In this document: piece by piece, positions 9,310-20,382 of the stretch
How the letters are laid out: the number at the start of each line of letters is the position of its first letter
How positions within the stretch are numbered: the stretch's first letter is position 1
DNA from: Macrosoma leucophasiata
Lineage: Eukaryota; Arthropoda; Insecta; Lepidoptera; Hedylidae
Length of the DNA: 64,000 nt
Reading direction: 5' to 3'
Assembly (NCBI GenBank): GCA_036365455.1
Contig: JAWQUS010000003.1
Location: 1,136,001-1,200,000 of the forward strand
Program-made: the position numbers and the translations under genes
Notes under the pieces: model-generated
Seen by the model: only the letters and a program-made list of their open reading frames with translations
Told to the model about the DNA's origin: nothing
Databases searched by the model: none

Positions 9310-9510
9310 CGATTGAGTGCGTGTCGGACCACGCGCAGTGTAGGGTTCCGTAGTTACAGACTAAGAGATGTAATGAAAAAAAAAATCTATAGTTTTTTGA
9401 AATTTTCGAGTAAAATACATTCGGTCGACTATTACTGGCAAACTTGTAAAGGCAACTTAAGTGTGATAGTTTTCTTCATTTTTGGTTTTATGCTAGAAAT
9501 TAATTAAAAT
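9310..9510 (+). repeat. family H, 5' part
   Basis: It begins GATTGAGTGCGTGTCGG, then CGCGCAGTGTAGGGTTCCG. The later words AACTTAAGTGTGATAGTTTTC match, in mirror image, the copy at 2.6 kb. The GACA-rich end is absent. Confidence 0.6.
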
Positions 9511-9900
9511 TACAGGGAAAATAAAAATAAAATAAATACAATAATAAATAATAATAAAAAATAAAAATAATAAAAACCAAACATCCTATGCCCAAGGTAA
9601 CGACATAAATACATTCAGTACATTATAGAAAATTTCAAATTAATGGAACTTTCTATACTAGTAATGGTTCAACTGGTAGAGAACGCTCTTAGCGTTAAGT
9701 TCGCCATTTGTAACAATATTGTATGTGTATTGTAACAATAAAGACTTAATAAATAAATAAACTAGTCGTTATGAATAAATGAGCTGCGTGATCGTATAAG
9801 GGTACCATTTTTCCTTTTGAGGTTGTCAAGGGACAACTTCTGCTGATATCCAAAGTGTACATGCTAAGTAAAATCAGCACATACCTTCCATTTCTTTCCA
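9511..9900. other. AT-rich stretch with LINE-like tail words
   Basis: It holds AATAAATAATAATAAAA repeats (9520-9575) and GTAACAATAAAGACTTAATAAATAAATAA (about 9733-9761), the kind of end seen on poly(A)-type retroelements. No coding remnant. Confidence 0.4.
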
Positions 9901-10050
9901 CGATCTATTCATCAATCAAGCTTGGGACAAGCTGACAGGATCTCGCGGGGATTGCCACCAAATAGCATTGCCGTGTGCCGCCTCCAATCATTTGGCACAA
10001 TTTTGCGAAAGATGTGCGTTATGCGACGCGCCACGCCACTCTCAATAAAA
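9901..10050 (+). repeat. dispersed repeat, second copy of a direct pair
   Basis: It corresponds to 9163-9303 with scattered substitutions and small indels. The two copies are about 740 bp apart in the same orientation. Confidence 0.75.
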
Positions 10051-10267
10051 ACTGAGGATATTGCGCTTAGATTCATATTAGTTCCACGTTATTTTTGTGT
10101 GTAAATGTATGGTAAGAAAATGCCGCTACAGACAAACATTACAATGTAGATGTATTGTCCTGAATCCTATATTTTGGTTTTGTACTAGACATTACAGAGG
10201 TAACCAAACATCTTATGATCAGCAAACCGATTTGGTAGAGTGCCTACTATCGCACTTATCATCTATC

Positions 10268-10411
10268 CCCCTTATTCATAAACGTACATTAGATACGTTT
10301 TAGCTATAGAATGCTTTGTCTTTGTCTTGCATTGTCAAATGTGCAGGATAGAAAAAGACACAGGAGAGATTAGTAACACTTTAGCTAAAATACGTTTATG
10401 AATAAGGGCGT
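10268..10411. mobile_element. family G palindromic MITE
   Basis: Ends CCCCCTTATTCATAAACGT and ACGTTTATGAATAAGGGCG form an inverted repeat of about 20 bp. TA lies outside both ends. The interior (TAGCTATAGAATGCTTTG, TTGTCAAATGTGCAGGATAG) matches the copies at 8.1 and 42.0 kb. Confidence 0.85.
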
Positions 10412-10545
10412 TAATCTTTAATTATTAGTTGAAGTTCAAAAGTTAAAGCTTCAACGAAACCAGAAGTCAAAATGCAGATGCGTTCCCACCCTTGAACTTC
10501 AGTTGTTATGTCTCTGTAATAGTTGTTATCATATGTTGTTTTTTC

Positions 10546-10830
10546 ACTGGTGGTAGAGCTCCAGTGACGGAGCTCGCGGAAGTAGGCACCACCGCATTAC
10601 CTAATTTAATTGCCGCTAAATGGTAGTGTTCAGCACTATCGTGTTCCGGTCAGGTGGTAATGTAGGGCTCTGTAATTTTCGGCACAGAGGCATAACTCCA
10701 TAGGCCTCAGGAGTGGTAACGCATCTGCATTTTGACCTTGGTCTTCGTGTGGGTGTCTACAGGCTGCAGTCATCACTTAACATTAATGTGAACTGCGTGC
10801 TTGTTTGCCACTTCTATTATATAAAAAAAT
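10546..10830 (+). mobile_element. family A SINE-like element, full length
   Basis: Full set of landmarks from ACTGGTGGTAGAGCTCC to TTCTATTATATAAAAAAAT. Substitutions are scattered (CGGAAGTAGG, TAATTTAATTGCC). Confidence 0.88.
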
Positions 10831-11343
10831 AAATGCAATTTCACCTTCCGTTTTTAAAAATGTCTATAATATTATAATATTATTCGATAACCATCTATAT
10901 AGACTGCATGGTTGTTTGTCGTCATAATAAAAAAGACACTCCATTAAAATCTGTTGTTAACTGTATACATTCATATTTTAGCTCATTATCCTCATTTGAT
11001 TTTCCGTAGTCGGCTACGAAGGCTTCTGCCGCGGAAGCCAAAGCAAACTTCAAAACACTCTTGTCTCGGAAATTAATTTAAGCCATAATACTCGTATATG
11101 GCTTAAATTAATTACACACACTGCCTACCCCGTTAGGGACCTGGCGTGAAGATACATACATACATACATACTCGTATATTGAGCGCGTTCCACTAATAAT
11201 AACTTGTGTAAAGTTAATAAGCTCCTTTGACGTGATAAATGAACAAGTTGCATTTTCGTGGAATTATACCTTATAGTTTGTTAACAGCATCGTAAGACCA
11301 CGACGTAAGTGAAACTCTACGATTGGCAAGAATTAATTGAGTT
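10831..11343. other. unassigned stretch with one hairpin
   Basis: A near-perfect palindrome lies at 11071-11113 (arms AATTAATTTAAGCCATA, loop ATACTCG or similar). CACTGCCTACCCCG with GGCGTGAAGA at about 11120-11152 resembles the 3' end of family C. No gene. Confidence 0.5.
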
Positions 11344-11945
11344 GAGTTGAAGCGCGAGCCGTCGGTGCGGGTTGTTATCGACAGATAGCAGTCGCTAAAC
11401 CTTTTCAGAGGCCTAATGGGCGGTTGAAGCGCGCATAGCCCGGCGGCTGATGTAGATCATAAGCGATATACTCGGTTAAGCACTACGGGCGCGGTCGGGT
11501 TGTGAGATGGGTGACCGCTAGTAGCAAATTAAAATGCGCGTTTCCGTGCTTCGGAGGGCACGTTAAGCCGTCGGTCCCGGTTGCCATCGACAGATAGCAG
11601 TCGTTAAACCTTGTCGGATGCCTTATGGGCGGTTTGAGAACATCCGACAGCGGGTTGGCCACTAACCCCAACACCTCCACCAATCCGCATTGGAGCAGCG
11701 TGGTGGAGTAAGCTCCAGGCTTCCCCCCTAAAAGAGGAGAGACTCGTGGCCAGCAGTGGGACGTATAATGGGTTGCCATTATTATTATTATATTATAATG
11801 GGCGGTTTGACAACGTTCAACAGCGGGTTGGCTATTATCCCGTATCTCCACCAACCAGTATTGGAGCAACGTGGTGGAGTAAGCTCCAGGCCTCCCCAAA
11901 AGCGGAGAGACTCGTGTCCTGAAGTCGGACGTAAAAAAGGTTGTT
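11344..11945 (+). mobile_element. family D 5S-rRNA-derived SINE, partial tandem cluster
   Basis: A complete head-to-body unit at about 11427-11775 is preceded by a partial unit (11344-11425) and followed by another (about 11795-11945). The head contains GGTTAAGCACTACGGGC and GATGGGTGACCGCTAG. These match the internal promoter region of 5S rRNA (A box, intermediate element, C box), which marks the SINE3 type. The body carries the inverted words GATAGCAGTCG, GGCGGTTTGAG and GTGGTGGAGTAAGC. Confidence 0.85.
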
Positions 11946-12173
11946 GCTATGCAATTGAGTTGAGTATTAATTTGTCTTTCCAATTCAATCCCACGAATTA
12001 TATAGTGAAATCTGAAGAAAATGAATCGCGGGTGACGAGGAATCGCCTCAATCCCGGACTCAGTGATAGTCTGATTCCACTGGAGATTCCCAATTCCCAA
12101 GACTGTATAAAGTGGCGTACAAGACAGCGATTAAGAGCGGAACACTAATGCCAGAAAAATTGTCTATTAACTT

Positions 12174-12398
12174 ATTTTTATGTCGTGATGAGGCAAACAA
12201 GCATACAGTTCACATCAATGGTAAGTAATACTTAAGCCTATAAACACCTACACAATAAACCACAGATTTCAATGCAAATGCGTGGCTATGCCTTTGTGCC
12301 GGAAATTACAAGGCCGTACCTTTATTCAGCGGCAAGTCGATAAGGTAAAGCGGTACAGCTACGACCGCGTTCTCCATCACTGTAGCTCTACCATTAGC
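12174..12398 (-). mobile_element. family A, diverged copy
   Basis: Recognisable by CAAACAAGCATACAGTTCAC, GTGCCGGAAATTACA, GCGGCAAGTCGATAAGG and TGTAGCTCTACCATTAG. An internal deletion removes the block around the GGTCAGGTGG word. Confidence 0.75.
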
Positions 12399-14111
12399 AA
12401 AAGTTGCTGCTAGTGCTATTTCCCGATCTATCTCTCTTCGCTACACACTCTACAGCAGGTCTTAATTAATTAACCCCGTTATAAACATCGCTAACTTTAA
12501 TTCTGATACATTAATTTTCTGCGTATTAAGCGCAGAAAAGTAATGTATCAGATTCTTAATGGGCACTCCTTTAGTTTGAGATTAACACATACGAACGAAT
12601 CACAAACAGTAATATAGAAATCGACCACATCTACACAGCGGGCGGGACAGCAAGAGTCAAATGAACATAAGACCTTCAGGTAAATCCGAAAAGGACCGTG
12701 CGGTGACCGCATCAGGCAATGATTGGCGCGCTTTGATGCGGTCGCCTTTGTACGGACAGACACCAGGACGGGTTAATAACTTGCTCTGAAAGATCTATGG
12801 ATAGAAAATAATTTGTTTTGATTTTTCTGCTATTACAAGTTCAGTTTGATTATTTCAATAGAATTTTAGAAGATATCGACATAACTAAGATCGTTGCACT
12901 GACTTTATTTCCATCAATGTTTTATGTTTTTTTCACAAAGGAAACAAACGTAATCGTAATTCTGAACTAAATCATCACGTGCGCCTGGAACCTTTGTTTT
13001 AGTATCGTCACACTTATGTCCCGTCCAGCCTGAAGTGTGGCTGAAGCATTAAGCAAAAGCATGCAAACATCGTGCGTACAATGACAATGACTGACTTCAT
13101 AATTCAACGTCTGTTTGTCTGCCTAGCAACACGCTGGCTAATGATCAATTTATAAAGAACTTGTTACATTATTCACTTTTATGCTTTGGGTGAATACTCC
13201 TATACCTACAGCAATACATTATCAATACCAAGTATAAAATACAAACAGCCGACTAAAGCAATATTCTTGGGTAGTACAAAAACCGCTATCTGTGCTATCC
13301 CATTTTTAAGAAGAGGTTATCGATTTCGATCTATAATGCGGCGATACGCAAATGTAGGGACTGCTTGTCCTTACGGTATATCTTGCTGTCGGCAATGCTA
13401 GGAACTGTGGTTCACTGGCTCACTACTACACACAATACGAGCGGGGGCCAATCCATACCGACCGAATTAAGAACCTCCTCCTTTTTGAACTCGGTTAAAA
13501 ACTAGCCGCCCCAACGAACTTCGTATCGCCTTAGTCGTATAAAAAAAAGTCCTAAAATAAAAAAAAAAACTCTTTCGTGAGAATCACCTACGATTATTTA
13601 GGGATATAAAAAATATATTACAACTGATTCCCATACCTACCAAACATTCATAACGAACACAAAATTTCACAACGATCGGTCCAGCCGTTTCGGAGAAGTA
13701 TTGTTGAAGTATATAAACACTTTGACACGAGAATTTTGTATATTAGATTATTTTCGCATTGTCTTTCCTAACAGGCAGATATAGCAAAAGTATCACTTTT
13801 CGAATGCATAATGCCGTTTACCGTTAGACGTTAGACGTGAGGCAGTTCTGTTTGGTGTGCAGTTTGCTAGACAAGGCTTATCATTTGCAGCTCGCAGCGG
13901 AACTTCTGACGGTTAGAACCTAATACATTTCGTTGTTTAAATAATAATGAAGTTGGTAGTTGTGAAATTATTCCTTTGAAATGTCAGTTGTATGTAGCTT
14001 GAGGTTTTGTTATTTATCAAGCATACGTCTGAGCTTTGAAAATGTTGGAATTTGGGACTATTTGGCTATTTGAAAACATAAAAATCATATTAAATTCAGG
14101 CAAGCTACAAT
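12399..14111. other. unassigned stretch with hairpins and a family I copy
   Basis: The palindrome at 12499-12555 pairs TCTGATACATTANTTTTCTGCG with its complement around TATTAAG. A shorter one at about 12698-12742 pairs GACCGCATCA with TGATGCGGTC. A family I-like repeat is entered separately. Open frames at 12548-12763 (minus) and 13186-13401 (plus) show no domain I recognise. Confidence 0.45.
13440..13752 (+). repeat. family I-like interspersed repeat
   Basis: CAACGAACTTCGTATCGCCTT, then a body with GATTCCCATACC, CACAAAATTTCACAACGATCG and GGTCCAGCCGTTTCGGAGAAG, ending GTATATTAGATT. A close relative lies at 59938-60170 (CGACGAACTTCGTGTCGCC, CATAATGATCGGTCTAGCC, TTAGATT). Confidence 0.6.
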
Positions 14112-14310
14112 TTTTTTTTATTGTCATAAAGTGGCAAACAATCCTACAGTTCACATTGATGGTAAATGAATACAATAGCCTATAAACATCAACAAAACAC
14201 CAAAGATTTCAAAGTTGATGCGTTCTCACTTTTGAGGACTACGCTGTTCAGTATCTGTGCCGAAAATTACGAAGGTCATTTCATTTACCACCGCCATTGT
14301 TCTGTTAACT
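14112..14310 (-). mobile_element. family A, diverged 3' part
   Basis: GGCAAACAATCCTACAGTTC, GCCTATAAACATC and TGTGCCGAAAATTACG place it; the head is missing. Confidence 0.65.
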
Positions 14311-14800
14311 AAAAGTCTATCTCGAGTAAAATAATTCACACAAACACAAATCAGCTTTTCACCACCCCACATTAAAATTTAACATTGAAAGTGTCTGCAA
14401 AGGCTTAATTGAAGTGTATATTCACAATAGTCATACAATTTTCAGCAAGCAAACTGGAAAAACTGCTTAGTCTGCAGTAAAACCTTTTTCTTGTACAATG
14501 TTCACGTGGTAATTTGTTCGCGTTCTGCTTTACCCCGCTTGCGTGTCAAACGAATGCACTGCAACGGGCTAACTAAAAAACTTTCGAATCAATGTAATAC
14601 GATTGATATTAATTTATTTACTGCATGGAACTGAACGAAATATAAGCAGTGCTTTTGTTGTCTTGCAAACTACTGGTTTTAACGTAGTCGCACTAGGTTC
14701 GCTTGGAATTTGATATTTGTCTAAAAAAATATCCTTTCGTAGGGTTGAAACAATATTCAAGTTAAATTTTGGTCACAATTGGACTGAAGTGGCTACTGGC
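14311..14800. other. unassigned stretch
   Basis: No repeat family or coding segment recognised. Confidence 0.5.
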
Positions 14801-15002
14801 TACTGGTGGTAGCGTTCCCGTGTAGAGCTGGACTCGAGAGCGTAGCCACTCTAATATTTTTTCAATCTACCGCTAAATGGTAGAGTACGGAACTATCGCG
14901 TTCCGGATAGATGGTAATGTATGGAAATAATTATCACAGAGGTAAAACAACTTAGGCTTCATGGACGACGCACGTGCATTGTAATCGGGTTTAGCGTAGA
15001 AA
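14801..15002 (+). mobile_element. family A, diverged copy next to a minisatellite
   Basis: TACTGGTGGTAGCGTTCCCG, CCGCTAAATGGTAGAGT, CGTTCCGGATAGATGG and ATCACAGAGGTAAAAC are recognisable. Its 3' end runs directly into the 41-bp array. Confidence 0.7.
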
Positions 15003-15740
15003 AAATATATTAAACACAAGTAGAACGTCCTAGCTGTCACCACAAATATATTAAACACAGGTAGAACGTCCTAGCTGTCACCACAAATATATTAAACACA
15101 GGTAGAACGTCCTAGCTGTCACCACAAATATATTAAACACAGGTAGAACGTCCTAGCTGTCACCACAAATATATTAAACACAGGTAGAACGTCCTAGCTG
15201 TCACCACAAATATATTAAACACAGGTAGAACGTCCTAGCTGTCACCACAAATATATTAAACACAGGTAGAACGTCCTAGCTGTCATCACAAATATATTAA
15301 ACACAGGTACAACGTCCTAGCTGTCACCACAAATATATTAAACACAGGTAGAACGTCCTAGCTGTCACCACAAATATATTAAACACAGGTAAAACGTCCT
15401 AGCTGTCACCACAAATATATTAAACACAGGTAGAACGTCCTAGCTGTCACCACAAATATATTAAACACAAGTAGAACGTCCTAGCTGTCACCACAAATAT
15501 ATTAAACACAGGTAGAACGTCCTAGCTGTCACCATAAATATATTAAACACAGGTAGAACGTCCTAGCTGTCACCACAAATATATTAAACACAGGTAGAAC
15601 GTCCTAGCTGTCACCACAAATATATTAAACACAGGTAGAACGTCCTAGCTGTCACCACAAATATATAAAACACAGGTAGAACGTCCTAGCTGTCACCACA
15701 AATATATTAAACACAGGTAGAACGTCCTAGCTGTCACCAC
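15003..15740. repeat. 41-bp minisatellite, exactly 18 units
   Basis: Units begin AAATATATTAAACACAGG and end CTAGCTGTCACCAC, at 15003 and every 41 bp to 15700. Only single-base changes are visible, in units 1, 7, 8, 10, 12, 13 and 17. That uniformity points to recent expansion or ongoing exchange among units. The array abuts the decayed 3' end of a family A element. Confidence 0.97.
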
Positions 15741-15953
15741 AAACAAAATATTTTTCGATAACTTTAATTTCGTAACAGTTACTTAATTCCGTTGTGAGTA
15801 TGAAGATGTTAATTAATATTTGAATGCATTTTTAATAGACAATGCAAAGGTTCATCCTTATCAATTTAAGTTTCACTTGTAAAAAAGTAAAGCTATCTTT
15901 TTTATACCATTGTACAGAAACTTACAAGCTTAGCCGGCAAACACAAAACTTTC

Positions 15954-16206
15954 ACTGGTGGTAGAGCTCCAGTGACGGAGCTCGCGGGCGTAGGCACCAC
16001 CGCATTAACTAATATACTTGCCCGCTAAATGGTAGTGTTCAGCACTATCGTGTTCCGGTACAGAGGCATAACACCTTAGGCCTCAGGCGTGGTAACGCAT
16101 CTGCATTTTGACCTTGGTCTTTGTGTAAGTGTCTATAGGCTGAAATCATCACTTAACATCAATGTGAACTCCATGCTTATTTGCTACTTCCATTACATAC
16201 AAAAAC
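15954..16206 (+). mobile_element. family A SINE-like element with internal deletion
   Basis: Head and tail are good, but GTGTTCCGGT is joined directly to ACAGAGGCATAAC, losing about 33 bp of the middle. The tail ends TTACATACAAAAAC. Confidence 0.85.
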
Positions 16207-16479
16207 GATGTGCAGCATATTATAAACATCTCCCTTCTACGAGAAAGCAGATTATTTAAAACACAAATGAAATGGGAATATGCTGCTTGCAGGTAGGAAG
16301 TCGTCAGTGTATAATTAACATAATTATCTGAGGCGCTAATAAAAGCTGGAAAGCCCAAATGTATTTAGCGACATTAATCGAAGGTAAGCACATATAGAGA
16401 GCGACGGGAAAACTGGTTAGGAATTAGGGTTGTCAACATTTCATCGACTGAATATTGCTTTATTTCGAATATGTACGTT

Positions 16480-16645
16480 CATCTATATATATAAAAATCA
16501 ATTGCTGTTCGTCAGTCTCGCTAATATTCGAGAACGGCTGGACCGATTTGGCTAATTTTGGTTTTAAATGATTTTTGGAAGTCCAGGTAAGGTTTAAAAG
16601 ATAAGAAAATATGAAATTGAAGAGGATTAGTAAAAAAGCAACAAC
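16480..16645 (+). mobile_element. Helitron-like 5' end (tentative)
   Basis: TCTATATATATAAAAATC, TTGCTGTTCGTCAGTCTCG, GAACGGCTGGACCGATTTGG, GATTTTTGGAAGTCCAGG and AGGTTTAAAAG recur in the same order at 56305-56475. I associate this TC-starting segment with the 5' ends of lepidopteran Helitrons, but no Rep/helicase is present. Confidence 0.5.
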
Positions 16646-16678
16646 GATAGAGGCAATCAGATTAGGTGGTGGTCAGGA

Positions 16679-16734
16679 ACAGTGGTGCCTACGCCCGCGG
16701 GCACCGTCACTGGATCTCTGCCAACATCATTTTC
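16679..16734 (-). mobile_element. family A head fragment
   Basis: CAGTGGTGCCTACGCCCGCG, then CACCGTCACTGGATCTCTG, the head read backwards. Confidence 0.6.
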
Positions 16735-16754
16735 AACTCTTATGTGTTAGAAAA

Positions 16755-16858
16755 TAAAGAAAAATGGGAAAGAAAAATTTGACTTCGGGCAGGAATCGAA
16801 ACTGCGACCTCAGGATGACCAGTCCAGCCGCTTTACCACGAAGCTATCGAAGTCCCAC
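16755..16858 (-). mobile_element. family E tRNA-derived SINE
   Basis: On the minus strand: GACTTCGATAGCTTCGTGG (A-box region), AGCGGCTGGACTGGTC, a B-box-like CAGTTTCGATTCCTGC, GAAGTC, then AAATTTTTCTTTCCCATTTT. The ends CTTCGA and GAAGTC can still pair as an acceptor stem. Confidence 0.75.
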
Positions 16859-17157
16859 TCGCATGTGTTATTGCGAAAAATAAAATATTACAATTCTTAT
16901 GCGTTGTAGATGTTTGTGACGCAATCAGTGCCTACGGCGTAGCACAGAGCTACGAAGTGTAGCTAGTTGTTCCACCTACGGTATGCAGATCTAATTAGTA
17001 TTTAGAGCAAAATTACGATTACTCAAAAGATACTGAACAAAAATGTTAACTATTATGAAGTGAAAAGACCCTTTATATATTACTAGATTCATTTTCCTTT
17101 TTAAAAGACCCTTTATATGAGACTAGATTTGCGATAAGAGACTCCAGAAGTGTCTAA
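16859..17157. other. unassigned stretch with a short direct duplication
   Basis: AAAAGACCCTTTATAT occurs at about 17067 and 17103, followed both times by ACTAGATT. Nothing else recognised. Confidence 0.4.
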
Positions 17158-17295
17158 GGGTGAGATTCACAGACCGCACTACGACTTTACTTTGAACAAA
17201 GTATTCTTAGAACTGTCAGTTTAGTAGGGGTTTTGACAGTTCAAAGGCGTACTTTGCTCAAAGTAAAGTCGTAGTGCGGTCTGTGAATCTCACCA
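17158..17295. mobile_element. 138-bp MITE with long terminal inverted repeats
   Basis: The left arm begins GGGTGAGATTCACAGACCG and the right arm, read on the other strand, TGGTGAGATTCACAGACCG. The arms match for about 45 bp with a small difference near the centre. TAA lies directly outside both ends (17155-17157 and 17296-17298). A 3-bp TAA duplication fits PIF/Harbinger-type elements; this assignment is inference. Confidence 0.75.
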
Positions 17296-17298
17296 TAA

Positions 17299-17723
17299 AT
17301 GTCAAACCCAAGACAAAACCTCTGAGTTTTCTCTTGAGTCTTGGCGTTGGAGGCACTGCCAAATACAGTTTGTCGCCCTGAGCTGTTTCCACGCCTTATT
17401 AGTTTTGCCTCAGAGACAGAAACAACTTCATAAGTTTTTGAAGAAATTGACATGTTTATATTAAATTTATAATGTATCAATTGACAACCCTAATCGCAGA
17501 ACCAATGGATAATCCGACACCTGCATGCGTTGCTCTTAAGGTGGCGTTTATGGAAACCCGAACGCTATTAACGTACCTTCTGACACTCGACGCGCTCCCA
17601 TTTGAGGGTAGTTGGTAATTCGCAGAGCAGTTATCTCGAATAATTTGGACGATCTCTTTTCTTTATTCCACAGACTGAGTTAAACGTTTTTGGATACGTG
17701 AAAATCTCATAGGTTCACATCAT
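17299..17723. other. unassigned stretch
   Basis: A minus-strand open frame (17241-17480) overlaps the MITE and has no known domain. No repeat recognised. Confidence 0.4.
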
Positions 17724-17934
17724 ATTTTTTATTTTTATACGCTTACACTCACAGCCCCACAGTAGGTATAAACCTGTGTCGTGGGTGCCGTTGTACACAT
17801 AAAACACATACACAAACACCCAGACCCAAACAAATATCTGTAGGCCATACATATATTTGTCCCGGTGCGGGGATCGAACCCGCGACCCTTCGAATCAAAC
17901 GGTCATCTCACACCGCTGGACTAACCGGGTCGTC
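17724..17934 (-). mobile_element. family B tRNA-derived SINE, full length
   Basis: On the minus strand: GACCCGGTTAGTCCAGCGG (head), CGTTTGATTCGAAGGGTCG, GCGGGTTCGATCCCCGC (paired T arm with B box), then ACAAATATATGTATGGCC, GGGTCTGGGTGTTTG, GGCACCCACGACACAGG and a TATTTTTAT-rich end. The CCCGG/CCGGG acceptor pairing is preserved. Confidence 0.88.
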
Positions 17935-17945
17935 TATATAAAAAT

Positions 17946-18165
17946 ATAATGTATAGTACACAGCAAGAAATATTGCACATCCAGCCTACGAAAGAGACAA
18001 TCGGCTTGTTTCGGCTTCATAGAGCGTTATCTCTGATGCACACTGCCTACGTAAACACAGTTTTGGTCAAAACTTGATCAAAATGGTCGACAAACGTCAT
18101 ATAGGTAAGGTGCGAAAGAAATAACGCTCTACATAGCCGACATAAACCGAAGCCTCCTTCCTAAG
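17946..18165. repeat. MITE-like repeat with inverted ends
   Basis: GGCTTCATAGAGCGTTATCTC near 18015 is mirrored by AAATAACGCTCTACATAGCC near 18118, so the segment folds back on itself. A related piece (GTTTCGGCTTCGTACAGC, GCCGCACAC) lies at 53776-53868. Confidence 0.5.
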
Positions 18166-20092
18166 GCCGATGTGCATTATTATATAAATACAAATCATTT
18201 TATTTAAATACAAACGGCTCATACGGAATAGGGACATAAATATCGTTTGCACAAAATCTAATCTCGCATCGGTAGGTTCTGGGTTTGATTCCTTAGACGG
18301 AGAGTAAGTGAATTTGGGTGTATTGTCAAACTAAGCGGCAGTGTGGAAATATGTTTTGCCATTGTTCTGTATCTTGGCAAACATGCATAGGTACAAATAG
18401 CATGGCTGATCATGCGATTAAATTTAATGTTATAACATTCAAACGGCTCTTGAGAATAGAGACATAAATATCGTAGGCACAAAATCCTACCTCGCTCGGT
18501 AATATAGACTCTAGCTCAGAAGGATTCCGTCGCATTCCGTCACTCCCGCGAGTTGCAGTTGAGTTGGGACATCGTAGACCAAAGCGTTATTCAAATTCGA
18601 CAAGTCAATCTAATTCCCGGCGCTGACTCGCCAAACGCGATATTCAAATGGGAAAAATAAACAAGCGTTCGGTTAGTGCACTGAAAAAATACTCGATTCG
18701 AATATGGAACGGCTAACTGCGGACGGCGAAATATTGGAGAATTGAATAAATTGCCGTTCCATCTACATGCATCAATATTTTAGAGTTCTGTGTGTCGTAT
18801 TTGAAAAATACTAAATTTTTTTTTGGAAGATTGTAAGAGAAACTAGTTTGTCTGTATATGGTGAGTAATTTACTACAGTTAAATAAACTCTGTTGCACTG
18901 TTTTACCTTTATTTGATGTAATAGTTATTCACTCTAGATAATTATTGATTTTTATTGATTCTGACTTTTCGAAAACGGTTCTAAACTCTTACTTGAAATA
19001 TGTATATGATATATACAACGTGTAACAGGATTAAATGTACAACCCGAAACTATTTTGTTCAGAATCGATAACCGAATCGATTTTAGGCATTTTTAATGTA
19101 GATAATATTTTGTCCCAAAATTAATTACAAATAAGGAAATTATGGTCACCCATTTTGGTGATCAGTCAATACAAACGAAAATGAGAGTAACGTCTATCTA
19201 AAATAAAATGCTAGTCTTCTCAACAAGCATATAAGAACTAATTGAGACGTGCATTTTATTATTAATAATAATTTAAGAAATAAAATAGTCAAAATGAATC
19301 TTATTACTAGCGAGTGTTAAATAGGGGTACGCAGGTTACGCTATATCACATTGCGACAGTGTACGTGTGTGAGTTGGTTTGAGTTTGATGTGCGGTCGTA
19401 GGTGGAGGTAGGGTAAGTTTGCGTAGGGTGTGCATACTGTTCGTACAAATTGGGGACAACTTGTTTCTAAAATAAAATATATTAAATACAAAAACATGTA
19501 ATTTCAGTTCGAGTATTATGATTATAATTCAATTTTCTTATCGAGGTGTTTAAGAGTGTGCATTATTCCTGTTACATGTTGTATAGATGTCGACGAAATG
19601 AACTGAAACTTAATAACATTTTAACGGCTCTAGGGACATAAGCATCGTTCGCACAAAAACCTACCTCGCCTCGGTAATACAGTCTCGAGCTAAGAAGGAT
19701 TTCGTCACATTCCATCCCCTGGCGGCTGCAACTCCCCACGGACCAGAAAACTATCGATTTCGTATCGTGACACACTTGACACTCGGCTAAAATTCCATAC
19801 AAACTCTTATTCTGGTTACTTATTACACAGACATCAATCAATGACGTGTTTTTACACGAGCACCCTGACGTGTAGGAATAATTTCAATCAGTTGAAATAA
19901 AGAAGATATTAAAGTAGCCTCGGTAATGAAATAAGCCGCAGGGATTAGCAGTGGTACAATCGGTAAGCCGCCGCTCATCCAATAGAGCAGTAAGCAGTTG
20001 GAAGCAATTGTCTGGAAACATTTGGAAACTGTTTTCATTGTAAAAATAAAAATATTAATGCAATAATTTTATAACAGCCTGTACCACTTTTT
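18166..20092. other. long stretch with only minor repeats
   Basis: Three related pieces share GGGACATAAATATCG-like words followed by CACAAAATC and CCTACCTCGC (about 18230-18290, 18452-18550, 19620-19745). TTACACAGACATCAATCA with ACGTGT and TTTACACG (19822-19860) recurs at 57099-57145. No gene recognised; open frames are short and without domains. Confidence 0.45.
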
Positions 20093-20382
20093 ACTGGTGG
20101 TAGAGCTCCAGTGACGGAGCTCGCGGGCGTAGGCACCACCGCATTACCTAATATACTTGCCGCTAAATGGTAGTGTTCAGCACAATCGTGTTCCGGTCAG
20201 GTGGTAATGTACGGCCCTGTAATTTCCGGCACAGAGGCATAACACCTTAGGCCTCAGGAGTGGTAACGCATCTGCATTTTGATCTTGGTCTGTGTGGATG
20301 TCTACAGGCTGCAGTCATCACTTAACATCAATGTGAACTGCATGCTTGTTTGCCACTTCCATTACATAAAAAAAAAAAAAAA
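20093..20382 (+). mobile_element. family A SINE-like element, full length
   Basis: A complete copy from ACTGGTGGTAGAGCTCC to a 17-base poly(A) run ending at about 20382. It is one of the least diverged copies, so probably a younger insertion. Confidence 0.9.

Noticed and set aside
11427..11560. A 5S rRNA gene
   Set aside because: Only the internal promoter region matches; the ends diverge and the sequence continues into a SINE body.
11483..12148. Frames of 205 and 130 codons on opposite strands
   Set aside because: They lie across the 5S-derived SINE cluster and contain translated SINE words also found at 24.8 and 35.0 kb.
15003..15740. A CRISPR-like array
   Set aside because: The units are contiguous 41-bp repeats with no variable spacers; this is a minisatellite in a eukaryotic genome.
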